From positions 13,015 to 77,014 of the forward strand of contig LSRX01000700.1 in NCBI GenBank assembly GCA_001939145.1: a DNA stretch of 64,000 nt. Direction: 5' to 3'. The notes below the pieces were generated by a model. It saw only the letters and a list, made by a program, of their open reading frames with translations, was not told where the DNA came from and did not search any database. Each line of letters starts with the position of its first letter. Position 1 is the stretch's first letter. Shown here piece by piece: positions 30,190 through 41,104 of the stretch. This stretch comes from Symbiodinium microadriaticum. Taxonomy: Eukaryota; Sar; Dinophyceae; Suessiales; Symbiodiniaceae. The position numbers and the translations under genes were made by a program.

Positions 30190-30660
30190 AAAGTAGTTAC
30201 AGGCTATAAAAAAAGCATGCAAGAGCTTTAGGAGGGTGTTCTACTGCCTTTCTATAAGGCTGTCATCTTACCTAGGTATTAGAGGGTTTTTGGCGGTGAT
30301 TTAGTTTCAGGGGTCCTTGCTGAAAGGTGCACGCTACTATTTTGGATATTCTGTACCAGTGTCCCTGCTTTTTGTGAATATCTCGTGCCCTTTGCCTTGA
30401 CAGGGTCTCAAAGCTTGGGGTTGAGACTGCAGAGCATGTTAAAATCCAAATTCACGCAGCCATGGGTTCTTAGGCGCCTACTTCGTAGGCTATGTAAGAT
30501 TAGGATGCATCAAATGCACCATCGGCCGCAACCTTGAGCCCTGAACCCAGCAGCAAACCCTGAACCCATAAACAGTAGAAGTAGTTGTTCTCTAAGCCTT
30601 ATAAACCTTAGACTTGTTTTGAAGCGTAATGGCGCCCCTTTCTCACGCAGCACCGTCCCC
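30190..30660. other. Unique sequence, nothing recognised
   Basis: No repeat block, hairpin element or convincing exon seen. Confidence 0.35.
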
Positions 30661-30892
30661 AAGACGGTTTAGGGTTTAGGGTTTAGTTCGTTACTTGCTG
30701 CACATTGCTCCTGCGAAGGTTTCGGCGCCTAGAGGTACGGTGTTGACAAGCCTTCGAGTTCACGGCAAGGATGGAAAGCTTGCTTCGGACGGCTTGCTTG
30801 AAACTGCCGTGACCTATTCGTTGCAATTGAACCCTTACTGTAAGTTCATATAAATACTGAAGAGTGGGGCACAAGGAAAGGGCTTTCTGCAG

Positions 30893-31153
30893 CTGAAGTC
30901 GGCTCGGCGAGGCTTAGGAGGATGCCGGATGGCGGACTCAAAGGTGGGGGCACCCCCAGGGATTCAAGGGAGTGGCGCCCGAAGTAGCGAAAACGTCATA
31001 CCAGATCGCATAGAAGATGCTACGATGAGCAGAGACGACGAACGGGTACCAACAAATCCTGAAATGAAACCAGTCGCATCGAATCTAGACAGTCTCAGCG
31101 CAAGAAACCCCTCACCAAGAAAAGCCAGAAAAGCCTCGATGAAGATAAGTTAG
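30893..31153 (+). CDS. Unrecognised candidate terminal exon, disordered charged protein
   Basis: Acceptor CTTTCTGCAG at 30892 opens 86 codons to TAG. An internal ATG at 30929 has good context (CGGATGGCG). Residues are charged and Ser/Pro-rich: ENVIPDRIEDATMSRDDERV, then NPSPRKARKASMKIS at the end. Codon usage and composition look truly coding, but there is no fold or motif I can name. The basic tail could be a nuclear-localisation-like or RNA-binding tail. Confidence 0.5.
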   Translation: MKSARRGLGGCRMADSKVGAPPGIQGSGARSSENVIPDRIEDATMSRDDERVPTNPEMKPVASNLDSLSARNPSPRKARKASMKIS

Positions 31154-31259
31154 TAAATTGTTGCACTAAATCATACTACCGATGCCTCTACATTATTCAA
31201 TCATGCACCTTCGCACCCATATTGAAACCTTAAAAAAAAACCCTGCAACACTTACGGAT

Positions 31260-31420
31260 CTATTCTTGATGCCTCCATAACTCTAAACCCAAAACCCTCA
31301 ACCCTACACATCAGAACCATCCCCAAACAAAAATCAACCCTTCGAACTCTTCAGGATCTAAACCCCAAGCCCTATAACCCCCTAAACCCTTAAACCCTGA
31401 AAAATCAACTTTCGAAATCT
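31260..31420 (-). repeat. Scattered CCCTAAA-type motifs
   Basis: Degenerate CCCTAAA copies with two ATCTTCAAGATCTAC-type repeats (31420, 31575). Confidence 0.6.
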
Positions 31421-31675
31421 TCAAGATCTACTCCCCCCTTAATAGTCTCTCCTAGGGTCCTTCATGGTCCCCTATTCTGGGGGTTCTCTTGTGGGGGGCC
31501 CCTTTGCTTCAAGATCTACTCTGGGAAACTCTGAAAATCAAACCCTCAACCCTAAACCTTAAACTCAAAAATTCGAAATCTTCAAGATCTACTCTGGAAC
31601 TTCTGGGGGGAGAAAGGCCTTGGCTCATCTTCCCCCGGCTCACCCAGCCTCAGCTGCAATGTACGGTTTTAAGGG

Positions 31676-31770
31676 GTCTCAGGGTTTAGGGTTTAAGGGT
31701 GTTCAGGGTTTAGGGTTGTAGGGTTTAGGGTTTCAGGTTTCAGGATTTGGGGCTTTTAGGGTTTAGGGTT
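31676..31770 (+). repeat. Telomere-like TTTAGGG block
   Basis: TTTAGGG variants. Confidence 0.8.
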
Positions 31771-31984
31771 TTGGGGAAGAGGGTTATGGAATGCTTTTTG
31801 CTAAGGTTTCAATTACATACCTACCTACCTGCCTACCTACAGACCTACATAGGTACAACCGTACATAGATACATACATGCATGCATACATTAGCACCAAT
31901 CAACTCCTACAGACTAGCAGCAGAGTGGCCGCACTGGCTGGGAGCACGCAGCTGCACGCACAACAACCGTAAATCCACAAGTTC

Positions 31985-32060
31985 AACCCTAAACCCTGAA
32001 CCCTAAACCTCCAAACCCTGAACCCTAAACCCTAAATCCCTAAACCCCAAACCCCACGCA
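31985..32060 (-). repeat. Telomere-like CCCTAAA block
   Basis: CCCTAAA/CCCTGAA copies ending in CCCCACGCAG, which serves as the acceptor of the next exon. Confidence 0.85.
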
Positions 32061-32061
32061 G

Positions 32062-32159
32062 TCACCTTGACGAGGCTTGGGCCCTGAACTCTGAAGCCCT
32101 GTTTGCCGACCACAAGCTGCGTGTTGCTACCAGAGTTGCAGATTCTCGTCGGAATCAGG
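32062..32159 (+). CDS. Unrecognised candidate exon HLDEAWALNSEALF
   Basis: Acceptor CCCACGCAG and donor CAGG|GTTTAGGG bound 32 codons: HLDEAWALNSEALFADHKLR then VATRVADSRRNQ. Strong helix-like coding composition, and the island has CCCTAAA on the left and TTTAGGG on the right. No family recognised. Confidence 0.45.
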
Positions 32160-32245
32160 GTTTAGGGTGCTCAGAACCGATCTGTTTGCCAGGCAGTTTA
32201 GGGTTCAGGGGTTTTAGGGTTTTGGGGTTGAGGGTTTAGGGCAGG
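32158..32245 (+). repeat. Telomere-like TTTAGGG block
   Basis: TTTAGGG, TTCAGGG and TTTTGGGG variants, including the donor GTTTAGGG. Confidence 0.8.
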
Positions 32246-32804
32246 GGCCTAGGGAAAATGATGCTGAGATTGGTGTTGCGAATTTTCAAATCATAGTATG
32301 GTTTAAGGCCAGAGACAAGTTAATGGGGTCTTCAACAAACGCCCCAACGCTGGCATGCCCGGGCAACTGAAAGCTTTGGAGCCAAGTCAAGGGTTTAGGG
32401 TTTAGGGTTGGTAGGGTGGGGGTCAAAAAGTCCGCCAAGCTGCTGTTGATCAGGAAAATTGCATGGAAGATGGACACGAAGGCGGTGGCCTGGGAGAGGG
32501 ACTGAAAGGCGCCGTGATGAGTAGATACGCTTTTTGTTTTTCTCGGAGGGTGCATTCTATGGTACTTTAGATTTACATTTGGGCCTCCAATTTTAACAAA
32601 CACGGCTGTCGAGGGCCGCCGACGAACTCAACCGCGGGACACACAGCTGCTTTTTTTAGTGGGTTGGAGGTTACTTCCAGGGAACACTGCAGGACCAAGC
32701 TTCAGGTCACAAACAAATCCCCTGCGGACTTCAATATTCGTCCAGGGCATATTTCAAGCATACTTCAAAAAAGACACAGGCACTCCAAGAAGGGGATGTC
32801 ATGT

Positions 32805-33461
32805 TTACCGTTCATTCAAACCACTAATTAAAACAAGTGTGGCACTGCAAATTCTAAGTTCCTTGTGGGCCCCCTTAAAAGCCGCCAAAAGAACCGCCCG
32901 CGTCCACACCGACGCCCACGAGGATGCCGCGCACACCGATGCATCATCGCCACCGCCTCGAAGTCGCTGAGGCACCTCCTCCGGCCTCCCCTTGATGTCG
33001 AGGATGTCCTTCGGGAGCTTGCCACCGGTGCCACGCAGCAAGTCGTAGTGCCTGCCATTGAACCTCAAAGCCAGCACCCGCTTTTTCTGTTGGCCATGCA
33101 CATGAAAAGGCTCGATTTCAACTGGAGTGGCGAACACTATGAGCCTGGCATCATAGATCCGTGCAGCAGCACGGAGTTCGAGGATGCCACCCCAGGTGCC
33201 CTCCTTCTCTATTTCACTGATGTACTGCTTGAAGCTGTCGCTGGCTGCCCGACTGGGTAGTTCTCCGTCCCAAATTTTCTTGTATTCACCCTCGTTCTTA
33301 GCAAAGTGATTTGCCACTCTGGCACGAATTTCGGCTGCTGTGTAATCCTTGCTGGCGTCGAGCTGCTTCAATCCAGCTGCCAAACAGTGAAATAAACAAC
33401 TCCCATCCATGGGTTGAGCAACCAATTCAACTCCAGCAGGCAAGGCACGTTGTTGCACCGC
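32805..33461 (-). CDS. OTU-family cysteine protease (deubiquitinase-like), exon
   Basis: OTU proteases remove ubiquitin from proteins. The frame opens at acceptor CTCTTCAG|G (33461) with no ATG, and an in-frame TAG lies just upstream in the presumed intron, so this is an internal or terminal exon. It carries the catalytic loop PMDGSCLFHCLAAG, with Asp and Cys in the DGxC position near residues 18-21 (counted from 33458). A conserved helix follows (FKQYISEIEKEGTWGGILEL), then a hydrophobic strand (DARLIVFA) and the catalytic His motif FNGRHYDLL near residue 137. That completes the Asp/Cys/His set within about 140 residues, the usual OTU length. After LLRG the sequence no longer resembles the domain, and the real exon may end there. 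Confidence 0.85.
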   Translation of the reverse strand, partial: AVQQRALPAGVELVAQPMDGSCLFHCLAAGLKQLDASKDYTAAEIRARVANHFAKNEGEYKKIWDGELPSRAASDSFKQYISEIEKEGTWGGILELRAAARIYDARLIVFATPVEIEPFHVHGQQKKRVLALRFNGRHYDLLRGTGGKLPKDILDIKGRPEEVPQRLRGGGDDASVCAASSWASVWTRAVLLAAFKGAHKELRICSATLVLISGLNER

Positions 33462-33728
33462 CTGAAGAGGCTAAGCTTTCCTTGTGGAACTGGATACACA
33501 CAAAACCCTGAACCCTAAGCTATAAGCCCTTATCCCTAAACTATGAGACCGTAACCCTGAGCAACAAGGCCCTTAGCATAGCACTAAACAAAAAAAACCC
33601 TCAACTCAACCCTAAAGCACATGGGGAAAGATGCAGCTACTCAAGATCATGACTTCGGAGCCAACTCCGCCCGAACAAAAGCACTGCTCGTAGGAACTTC
33701 GGGCTTCAAAACCAAACGTCAGATGGTA

Positions 33729-33812
33729 ATATAGGGGCCTTAACAATTACCTATACTATTTTGGGGGTTCCTTATGATATGTATATAACGATATATACCC
33801 CAAAACCCTATT
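33729..33812. mobile_element. MITE family L
   Basis: ATATAGGGGCCTTAACAATT at the left, ATATATACCCCAAAACCCTA at the right. Confidence 0.65.
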
Positions 33813-33949
33813 GGTGTCGACTGCTCCCTGCGAATACCAGACTGGTCCCAGGGTCATAAACCACCTTGAACCCTAAACCCTAAACGGCGGGACTCCTGAA
33901 CCCTAAAGGATCCCCTGACAGAACCCAAAACCCTACAAGAATGCCCATT

Positions 33950-34090
33950 AAGGAACCCAGAGGCCACCAGAGTCCCCAGAGATCCCACTACCCCCTGACT
34001 TAATTAAGGAATATACGTGCAACCATCGCATTAAGCCCCCTCTATGATTTACGGTTTCGGGGTATTGAGGATCTCTAGAACCATGAAGAG
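33950..34090. mobile_element. Family H-like remnant
   Basis: CCCAGAGATCCCACTACCCC matches the left end at 51647; the right end is worn (GGTATTGAGGATCTCTAG). Confidence 0.45.
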
Positions 34091-34398
34091 GGAGTTCTGA
34101 GACCTCCCGCGGACAGGATTGGATCCAAAGGCCTGAAGGGGGTGTTGTGCTTAGGGCTTCGGGCTTGGGGTCGAGTCTGGGGTGTAGGGCTGGGAGTTTA
34201 GAGGGCTTCTAGGGTGAGTTGTAGAGGATTTGTAAGGCCTTAGCAGTGCTTGGTAGGGTTTTGCAGCTTGTTTCGTGTTGTCGGCTTTCGGGATTTAAGG
34301 CTTCGGCTGTAAGCCCGAAGCCCTGGTTTGATTAAGGTTTGGGACGGGCTCTATCCGGGTAGTATGTTAGGATGGTAGAGGTAGTGGCGGTCGTGATA

Positions 34399-34466
34399 GT
34401 GGTGGCAGTGGTGGTGGTGGTGGTGGTGGTGGTGGTGGTGGTGGTGGCGGTGGTGGTGGTGGTGGT
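34399..34466 (+). repeat. GGT trinucleotide array
   Basis: Over twenty GGT triplets with one GGC. Confidence 0.95.
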
Positions 34467-34666
34467 TTAGGCTAGAGATGATACAGTAGTGGTTCAGGCT
34501 TCGGGGTTTAGGTCGTGCTGTGGGGTTTGGCTTTGGGATTTAGACTTTGGGTTTCGGGTTGAGGGATTGAGGTTTAGATGATGCCTGTAGGCTTCGGGGT
34601 GCAGGATGTTGGGTCGAGAACCTGGTGTTGAGGGTTGAGGGCTGTAGGACTTCCCTAAAACCCTAG

Positions 34667-34781
34667 ACTGGGTTCTTGTTAAGGGACTTAATTTAAGTTA
34701 CCATAATAGAGATCTATGGTGAATGATATGGTTTCCTTATTATCGTAACTTAAGCTAAATACCTTATAGCAAGAACCCAGT
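34667..34781. mobile_element. MITE family I
   Basis: ACTGGGTTCTTGTTAAGGGA at the left, inverse CTTATAGCAAGAACCCAGT at the right, with inner TAAGTTACCATAATA/TATCGTAACTTA pairing. Second copy at 43918. Confidence 0.9.
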
Positions 34782-34784
34782 AAG

Positions 34785-34900
34785 CCCTAAACCTTAAACC
34801 CTTGGTTGTGAGTTTTGTCAAACCCTAAACCCTCAACCCTAATTAAACCCTAAACCGTAAACCTTAAACCCTCATTAAACCCTAAACCCTACACCCCAAT
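34785..34900 (-). repeat. Telomere-like CCCTAAA block
   Basis: CCCTAAA copies with ATTAAA spacers. Confidence 0.85.
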
Positions 34901-34905
34901 TGGGG

Positions 34906-34965
34906 GCTGTTTCGGCTCCACGAAAACGGAAGAGGAGGCTCCAGGGTCGACGGGCGGAACTGCAG
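34906..34965 (+). CDS. Basic candidate exon, NLS-like
   Basis: Twenty codons AVSAPRKRKRRLQGRRAELQ ending at a GC donor (CTGCAG|GCACAA). The cluster PRKRKRR resembles a nuclear localisation signal. TTTAGGG repeats follow on the right. No AG is visible directly before the start, so the left border is unsure. Confidence 0.3.
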
Positions 34966-35009
34966 GCACAATGCTCAAGGTCGCTACACCCTCAACTTGG
35001 GAGCCGGGT

Positions 35010-35075
35010 TTTGGGTCTTAGGGTTTGGGGTCTAGGCTACGGTTTAGGGATTATAGGGTTTAGGGTTTAGGGCTC
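35010..35075 (+). repeat. Telomere-like TTTAGGG block
   Basis: TTTAGGG variants. Confidence 0.8.
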
Positions 35076-35252
35076 CAGGAGAGCTTTTGAAGGCGTCGGT
35101 TGGATGCCGGCATTTGAGGGTTGAGGAATGTAAGGTCTACACACACTTTGAGTGAGGTTCTGGCGTCGAGCATTTTTGTGCAGATTGTCTGCAGCACGAA
35201 CCCGAACCTAGAGCCTACCTTGACGAGCTTTTCCATAGAAACCATAACATAC

Positions 35253-35293
35253 ATATCTATATCTATATCTATATCTATATCTATATCTATATC

Positions 35294-35327
<34 letters not shown>

Positions 35328-35348
35328 GAGAGAGAGAGAGAGAGGGCG
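35253..35348. repeat. ATCTAT hexamer and GA arrays
   Basis: (ATCTAT)n to 35290, then (GA)n to 35348. Confidence 0.95.
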
Positions 35349-35437
35349 AGAGAGAGGAAAAAGATACATCCGAAAGTAATTAGGTGCCTTGGCAACACCC
35401 ATAGGCTCCATCGTAGTTCCTTGGCTCTCTCCTTCCA

Positions 35438-35533
35438 TACCCTAAGACTCCAAATAGCCCAAAGTAGGTACCATTTATCGACTTTAGACTTCAAAGTGGG
35501 TACTACTTGTATACATAGAGTCTTAGGAATAGG
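35438..35533. mobile_element. MITE family K
   Basis: TACCCTAAGACTCCAAATAG at the left, ATACATAGAGTCTTAGGAAT at the right. Duplicated at 37115-37210. Confidence 0.85.
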
Positions 35534-35732
35534 ATGCTCCAGATATACGTAGTGACTGGGACCTTGGACCTGCAAGCCTACATGAGGGTTTGAAGTCTGG
35601 CAAAGCTCATGTCCAGTCAGTCAACAATTCGCCTAAACCCTACACCCTAATTAATCCCTAAACCCCAACTAAACCCTAAACTCTAAACCCTAAACCCTAA
35701 TTAATCCCTAAACCCCAATTAAAGCCTAAACT

Positions 35733-36005
35733 CTAAACGAGCTGACCCTGCGATCGCTCCACTGCTTTGTCAGAAAAGCAGAGCGTTGCAGGGCTACAGT
35801 GGCTACAGCAAACCACCTGCTCCTGCAGTTCCGCATCAAAACTGTCACTGGCTCTAGCAGTGAAGATCCTGCTGATTGGTCTTGGCACCCAGCCTGCACA
35901 CTGTACCCGGTTGACAACCTGCTTGATCGTATTGCCGCTGATGGCTAGAAGATGGCTTGCGGCTCTAGCAGCAAGGGGACGGACATCCTTGCACTTGTCT
36001 CCCAA
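35733..36005 (-). CDS. Weak ORF inside the duplication
   Basis: Reads IKQVVNRVQCAGWVPRPISR then IFTARASDSFDAELQEQVV; mixed composition, no ATG at the open end (TTG). Unrecognised. An identical copy is at 37410-37682. Confidence 0.2.
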   Translation of the reverse strand: MGDKCKDVRPLAARAASHLLAISGNTIKQVVNRVQCAGWVPRPISRIFTARASDSFDAELQEQVVCCSHCSPATLCFSDKAVERSQGQLV

Positions 36006-36134
36006 GCGGCTGCAAAATCTGACAAGAGGTGCTTGGGAAGTTTGCTGATGTGATGTTCAAGAACACGTTGGTCCATATGGCCTGACTTTGTTCGTCCAGG
36101 CCTGCTGAAGGACCCTGAACCAAAAATCCTATAC

Positions 36135-36238
36135 TACGGTTGATGATATAAATCCTGCATTTCCCATAGTTAGGAATATGCCATAATTCCCACAGTTTAG
36201 GGTCCTTAAGGTACTGCAGGATTTTTTCATCAACAGTA
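36135..36238 (+). mobile_element. MITE family A
   Basis: TACGGTTGATGATATAAATC at the left, TTTTTTCATCAACAGTA at the right. Confidence 0.9.
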
Positions 36239-36924
36239 TGAGTACCAGAGCCAGACTGCAGATGAGTGGTTGGTTGGGCCTGGCTGACACTTGAGCAGAA
36301 AAAAACCCTAGCTAAACCTGACTAGCCTCGCACCGATCCGGCCTAAAATATTTGCTCTTCCTGGCTGACTCAAAAAATAATGGCATGGACCTAGAAGCAG
36401 GTAATATGGCCTAAACCCTAAAACCTGAAAAGGTTCTCATAGCCCACATTAGCCCACCTTATACCCGGCTTGCTAAACCCTCTGATCCTGAAACCCCCCA
36501 AGACGCTCTGAGTGCACCGGCTGAAGCCACACAGGGTATTCCGGCAATACGCGGAGGCTCCTCACATGAGTCATGGGATTAAGCTTAGGGTTAAGGGTTT
36601 TAGGCTTTATGTTTCGGCTTCAGGCATGCTGCCATTAGAGGCTTCTGTGTCGGGGGAGCCAGAACGCGCTGTCTCTCTGCGGGATCTCAATAGTTTCTGT
36701 TCCGGGCTTTATAGTAGCACCATATACAAAACTAGCCTTTGATGGGTTTAAAGACTGCCTCGGACTATAAGACAAGATATGTTCGTTCCAGAAAAAAGCA
36801 GATTAAGAGTCAGAAACGGAAGCGTGCGTTTATGGGTATACTGTACTGGTCCTGTACGGTCCGCAAAGCCCATCCTTATCATGGTTTCGGGTATCTAATT
36901 CCATCATAGTAGAGTATATATATG

Positions 36925-36964
<40 letters not shown>

Positions 36965-36965
36965 T

Positions 36966-36966
36966 N
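36966..36966. other. Single unknown base at duplication junction
   Basis: One N lies between the two duplication copies. Confidence 1.
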
Positions 36967-36969
36967 TAT

Positions 36970-36970
<1 letters not shown>

Positions 36971-37004
<34 letters not shown>

Positions 37005-38601
37005 GAGAGAGAGAGAGAGAGGGCGAGAGAGAGGAAAAAGATACATCCGAAAGTAATTAGGTGCCTTGGCAACACCCATAGGCTCCATCGTAGTTCCTTG
37101 GCTCTCTCCTTCCATACCCTAAGACTCCAAATAGCCCAAAGTAGGTACCATTTATCGACTTTAGACTTCAAAGTGGGTACTACTTGTATACATAGAGTCT
37201 TAGGAATAGGATGCTCCAGATATACGTAGTGACTGGGACCTTGGACCTGCAAGCCTACATGAGGGTTTGAAGTCTGGCAAAGCTCATGTCCAGTCAGTCA
37301 ACAATTCGCCTAAACCCTACACCCTAATTAATCCCTAAACCCCAACTAAACCCTAAACTCTAAACCCTAAACCCTAATTAATCCCTAAACCCCAATTAAA
37401 GCCTAAACTCTAAACGAGCTGACCCTGCGATCGCTCCACTGCTTTGTCAGAAAAGCAGAGCGTTGCAGGGCTACAGTGGCTACAGCAAACCACCTGCTCC
37501 TGCAGTTCCGCATCAAAACTGTCACTGGCTCTAGCAGTGAAGATCCTGCTGATTGGTCTTGGCACCCAGCCTGCACACTGTACCCGGTTGACAACCTGCT
37601 TGATCGTATTGCCGCTGATGGCTAGAAGATGGCTTGCGGCTCTAGCAGCAAGGGGACGGACATCCTTGCACTTGTCTCCCAAGCGGCTGCAAAATCTGAC
37701 AAGAGGTGCTTGGGAAGTTTGCTGATGTGATGTTCAAGAACACGTTGGTCCATATGGCCTGACTTTGTTCGTCCAGGCCTGCTGAAGGACCCTGAACCAA
37801 AAATCCTATACTACGGTTGATGATATAAATCCTGCATTTCCCATAGTTAGGAATATGCCATAATTCCCACAGTTTAGGGTCCTTAAGGTACTGCAGGATT
37901 TTTTCATCAACAGTATGAGTACCAGAGCCAGACTGCAGATGAGTGGTTGGTTGGGCCTGGCTGACACTTGAGCAGAAAAAAACCCTAGCTAAACCTGACT
38001 AGCCTCGCACCGATCCGGCCTAAAATATTTGCTCTTCCTGGCTGACTCAAAAAATAATGGCATGGACCTAGAAGCAGGTAATATGGCCTAAACCCTAAAA
38101 CCTGAAAAGGTTCTCATAGCCCACATTAGCCCACCTTATACCCGGCTTGCTAAACCCTCTGATCCTGAAACCCCCCAAGACGCTCTGAGTGCACCGGCTG
38201 AAGCCACACAGGGTATTCCGGCAATACGCGGAGGCTCCTCACATGAGTCATGGGATTAAGCTTAGGGTTAAGGGTTTTAGGCTTTATGTTTCGGCTTCAG
38301 GCATGCTGCCATTAGAGGCTTCTGTGTCGGGGGAGCCAGAACGCGCTGTCTCTCTGCGGGATCTCAATAGTTTCTGTTCCGGGCTTTATAGTAGCACCAT
38401 ATACAAAACTAGCCTTTGATGGGTTTAAAGACTGCCTCGGACTATAAGACAAGATATGTTCGTTCCAGAAAAAAGCAGATTAAGAGTCAGAAACGGAAGC
38501 GTGCGTTTATGGGTATACTGTACTGGTCCTGTACGGTCCGCAAAGCCCATCCTTATCATGGTTTCGGGTATCTAATTCCATCATAGTAGAGTATATATAT
38601 G

Positions 38602-38642
<41 letters not shown>
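36971..38642 (+). repeat. 1672-bp direct duplication, copy 2
   Basis: Second copy, with the same frames, K element, CCCTAAA block and family A element shifted by 1677. Confidence 0.95.
37812..37915 (+). mobile_element. MITE family A
   Basis: Duplicate of the copy at 36135. Confidence 0.9.

Positions 38643-38656
<14 letters not shown>
38588..38656. repeat. TA/TG microsatellite
   Basis: (TA)n with GT breaks, then (TG)n. Confidence 0.95.
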
Positions 38657-38857
38657 ACGCCTCCGATAAGAGCAGCAATGAGGAAAGTTCCTTCCTCCGC
38701 AAGAGGAAGACAGAAAGTTCGTGAACTTGGGCCGTTGCGTGTGGCTTCGGCTCAGGGCTTAGGGTTCATGTAGGGTTTAGGGTGTATTAGGGTTTTAGAG
38801 TTTATTTAGGGTTTGGGGTTCCCGTCTATCCTGGGTTTGGGATAATAAATTCTCAAC

Positions 38858-38902
38858 TGGTCTCGAGTTGCAAACGTTTGCGGGAAGCCTACGCTTGAGC
38901 AG
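38858..38902 (+). CDS. Candidate exon end with consensus donor
   Basis: Reads VANVCGKPTLEQ up to CAG|GTATGT. The left border is unknown. No family recognised. Confidence 0.25.
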
Positions 38903-39083
38903 GTATGTGCTTGTGGAGCGCAGCTTGGGCCAAGATCCCATGGATCCCTCGACGACTGAAGGTACATTGCTCAAGTAAGCGCGTGCTTCCGTGAGGTTTG
39001 TGAGCTGTAAGGGGTTTGGGGCTTGCTGCTAGGCCCTAGACCCTACATAACTCCCTGTGGCATCGCAAGCCCAGTTCAGGGTT

Positions 39084-39176
39084 TACCTTAACCCCAAACA
39101 ACCTACCGTTTTAAGGACTCATAAAAAGAATCATCATAAGGAACCCTAAAAAGGTAGGTTCTTTAGGGTCCAGGTA
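39084..39176. mobile_element. MITE family G
   Basis: TACCTTAACCCCAAACAACC at the left, inverse GGTAGGTTCTTTAGGGTCCAGGTA at the right; about 24-bp terminal inverted repeats. Confidence 0.85.
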
Positions 39177-39566
39177 GGGTTTAGGGATTGGGGTATAGGG
39201 TTTAGGGTTGGAAGTTCAGGGTTTACTGCGCGAGCCGAGCCCGGCACTGGTAGGTCAGGAAGAAATAGAAGCCTCGCCAAGGTGCGGATCCAGGCGTTTA
39301 GCTGCTTTCTTCTCTTAGTTCTTATTAAACTTTTTTCATCGTTTAGTCGTTGAGAGTTTCTGTGTCTGATGTCTTGCATCCAGGATCATCATCAATCATT
39401 TTGTATATTCCTCTTCTCATTACTGCGTCTACTTTTCTGGGCTAAAACGATCACAACGACATGACTCGTACGACAGGAACAAAAAGTTACATAGGGTTTC
39501 GCCAGGAGGGCTCTGGCGTCAGGCTTGGGAAGGGTTCAGGGCTCGGAAAGGAAGCGAGCAAATGAA

Positions 39567-39675
39567 CCCAGAGACTCCAATATCCCGTAACTAAGGCATA
39601 TACCTTAAATTATACTAGGAACCCTAATAAGATTTAAGGTACATTCCTTAAGTAGGAAATATTGGAGTCTCTGGG
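39567..39675. mobile_element. MITE family H
   Basis: CCCAGAGACTCCAATATCCC at the left, inverse AATATTGGAGTCTCTGGG at the right, with TACCTTAAATTATAC/GATTTAAGGTA inside. Confidence 0.9.
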
Positions 39676-39696
39676 AAGCTCGCAAGAGATCCGAAG

Positions 39697-39802
39697 GCGT
39701 ACCCTAAACCCTAAACCCTAAAACCCTAAACCCTAAAACCCTAAACCCTAAAACCCTAAACCCTAAACCCTAAACCCTAACCCCTAAACCCTAAACCCCG
39801 GG
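39697..39802 (-). repeat. Telomere-like CCCTAAA block, nearly pure
   Basis: About 14 copies of CCCTAAA or CCCTAAAA. Confidence 0.95.
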
Positions 39803-39894
39803 GTTTACCTGGGTTTACCTGGAACATGCTAACCAAGGTCTTCTTCATGTGGCTCGTTCTCAAAATTTCAGGTCCCTTAAAGGGATCCATAAGG

Positions 39895-40045
39895 GCCCCT
39901 ATAGGGTTTCTAAAAAGGGTACTATAAGGATTCTACAAGGATAGTTCTCTAAGAGAGGGTCCCTTTAAAGGGGGGTCCTTTTTCTAAGGGTGCCGTACTA
40001 TGTTGGGGACCTGAAAGAGGACCCAAATTCAGGGAACTACTCATG
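39895..40045 (+). mobile_element. MITE family E, extended
   Basis: GATAGTTCTCTAAGAGAGGG and CAGGGAACTACTCAT ends; core GGTGCCGTACTATGTTGGGG. An outer CCTATAGGG/ACTATAAGG extension precedes it. Confidence 0.85.
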
Positions 40046-40307
40046 TACCTTTTTTCTTCTAGGCTATTTTCAGCTATGTCTTTTGTATACCGTGCATTCG
40101 TTTCTCTAAGTAGGCTTTAGGGCCAGGGGTTGAAGGGGGACTGAAAGGCATCCTGGCTTACAGCGATCTGCAACCAAAGGGCCGAGCGGCAAGATCCATA
40201 ACTGGGAGCCCGAAATGGGACAGTGATGGTAACCGTAAATGCGAAAAAAACGTATAAGCCCGCAACATATATGTAAGATCTACAACGAGGGGTTACGGGG
40301 TAACTAA

Positions 40308-40408
40308 CCCTAAAGCCTAATTAAACCCTAAACCCTAAACCCTAAAACCCTAAACCCCAAAACCCTAAAGCCCTAAAACCCTAAAGCCCTAAAACCCTAA
40401 ACCCCTAG
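40308..40408 (-). repeat. Telomere-like CCCTAAA block
   Basis: CCCTAAAA and CCCTAAAG variants. Confidence 0.9.
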
Positions 40409-40489
40409 GCTTCTATAGGGGACGGATTCCAATCGAGAGCCTGCCGTATTCACGAAGCCGGCGGCTTGCAAGTTCCCCTCCTGGCTGGG

Positions 40490-40555
40490 TTTTGGGGCTG
40501 AGGGTTTGGGGTTTAGGGTTTAGGGCTTGAGGGGTTTGGGGGTTTAGGGTTTAGG
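40490..40555 (+). repeat. Telomere-like TTTAGGG block
   Basis: TTTAGGG and TTTGGGG variants, closing an island at 40409-40489 that is open on both strands but has no clear splice borders. Confidence 0.8.
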
Positions 40556-40642
40556 GACCCCAAACAACCTACCGCTTTAAGGACTTATATAAAGAAATCA
40601 TAATAATAGCCCTGAAAAGGTAGGTTCTTTAGGGTCACGGTA
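40552..40642. mobile_element. MITE family G
   Basis: GGGACCCCAAACAACCTACC at the left, AAGGTAGGTTCTTTAGGGTC at the right. Confidence 0.85.
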
Positions 40643-41104
40643 GGGCCTAAAGGTTTGGGGGGTTAGGGTTAGGGCATGAGGGTTTCGGGTGTCCGGCAGG
40701 AGTGTGGGTTTGGGATTCCGGGCTTAGCAAAAGCTCAACTGCAACGGATGTCTTCTTGGCTTCCTTTCGCTACCTCCGGAAGAACCCCAAACCCCTAAGA
40801 TGACCATCAGGGTTCCCGCAATGCTGAAGTTTGGAAGCCTGGACAATATAAAAAACACAAAATAGCTGAATAATCAAACCAAAGACATGGATAAATATGG
40901 CAATGACCGCGAAAAAGGGTAGACAGTCAGACTGCGACATGAGGATCTCCAATAAACCCTAAAGCCTAAAACCCCCTAAACCCCAAAACCCTACAGGTAA
41001 AGCCAGAAAATCTTTGGGGTCGAGGCGCCGTCAAGGGGATGCGAGGGCTTGCGGGTGGCGCTGCACCCCGATCCCGGTGGAGAAGGGAAGTAGGATTGGG
41101 CTTC

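Larger units (their letters stand above)
35294..36965 (+). repeat. 1672-bp direct duplication, copy 1
   Basis: Apparently identical to 36971-38642 at a constant offset of 1677. It contains a family B half (35396), a family K element (35438-35533), a CCCTAAA block (35632-35737), weak frames, a family A element, and a TA array at its end. See the finding on a likely assembly artefact. Confidence 0.95.

Noticed and set aside
35726-37725. Conserved duplicated protein pair
   Set aside because: Identity extends over non-coding repeats and microsatellites, so it reflects the duplication or an assembly artefact, not protein conservation.
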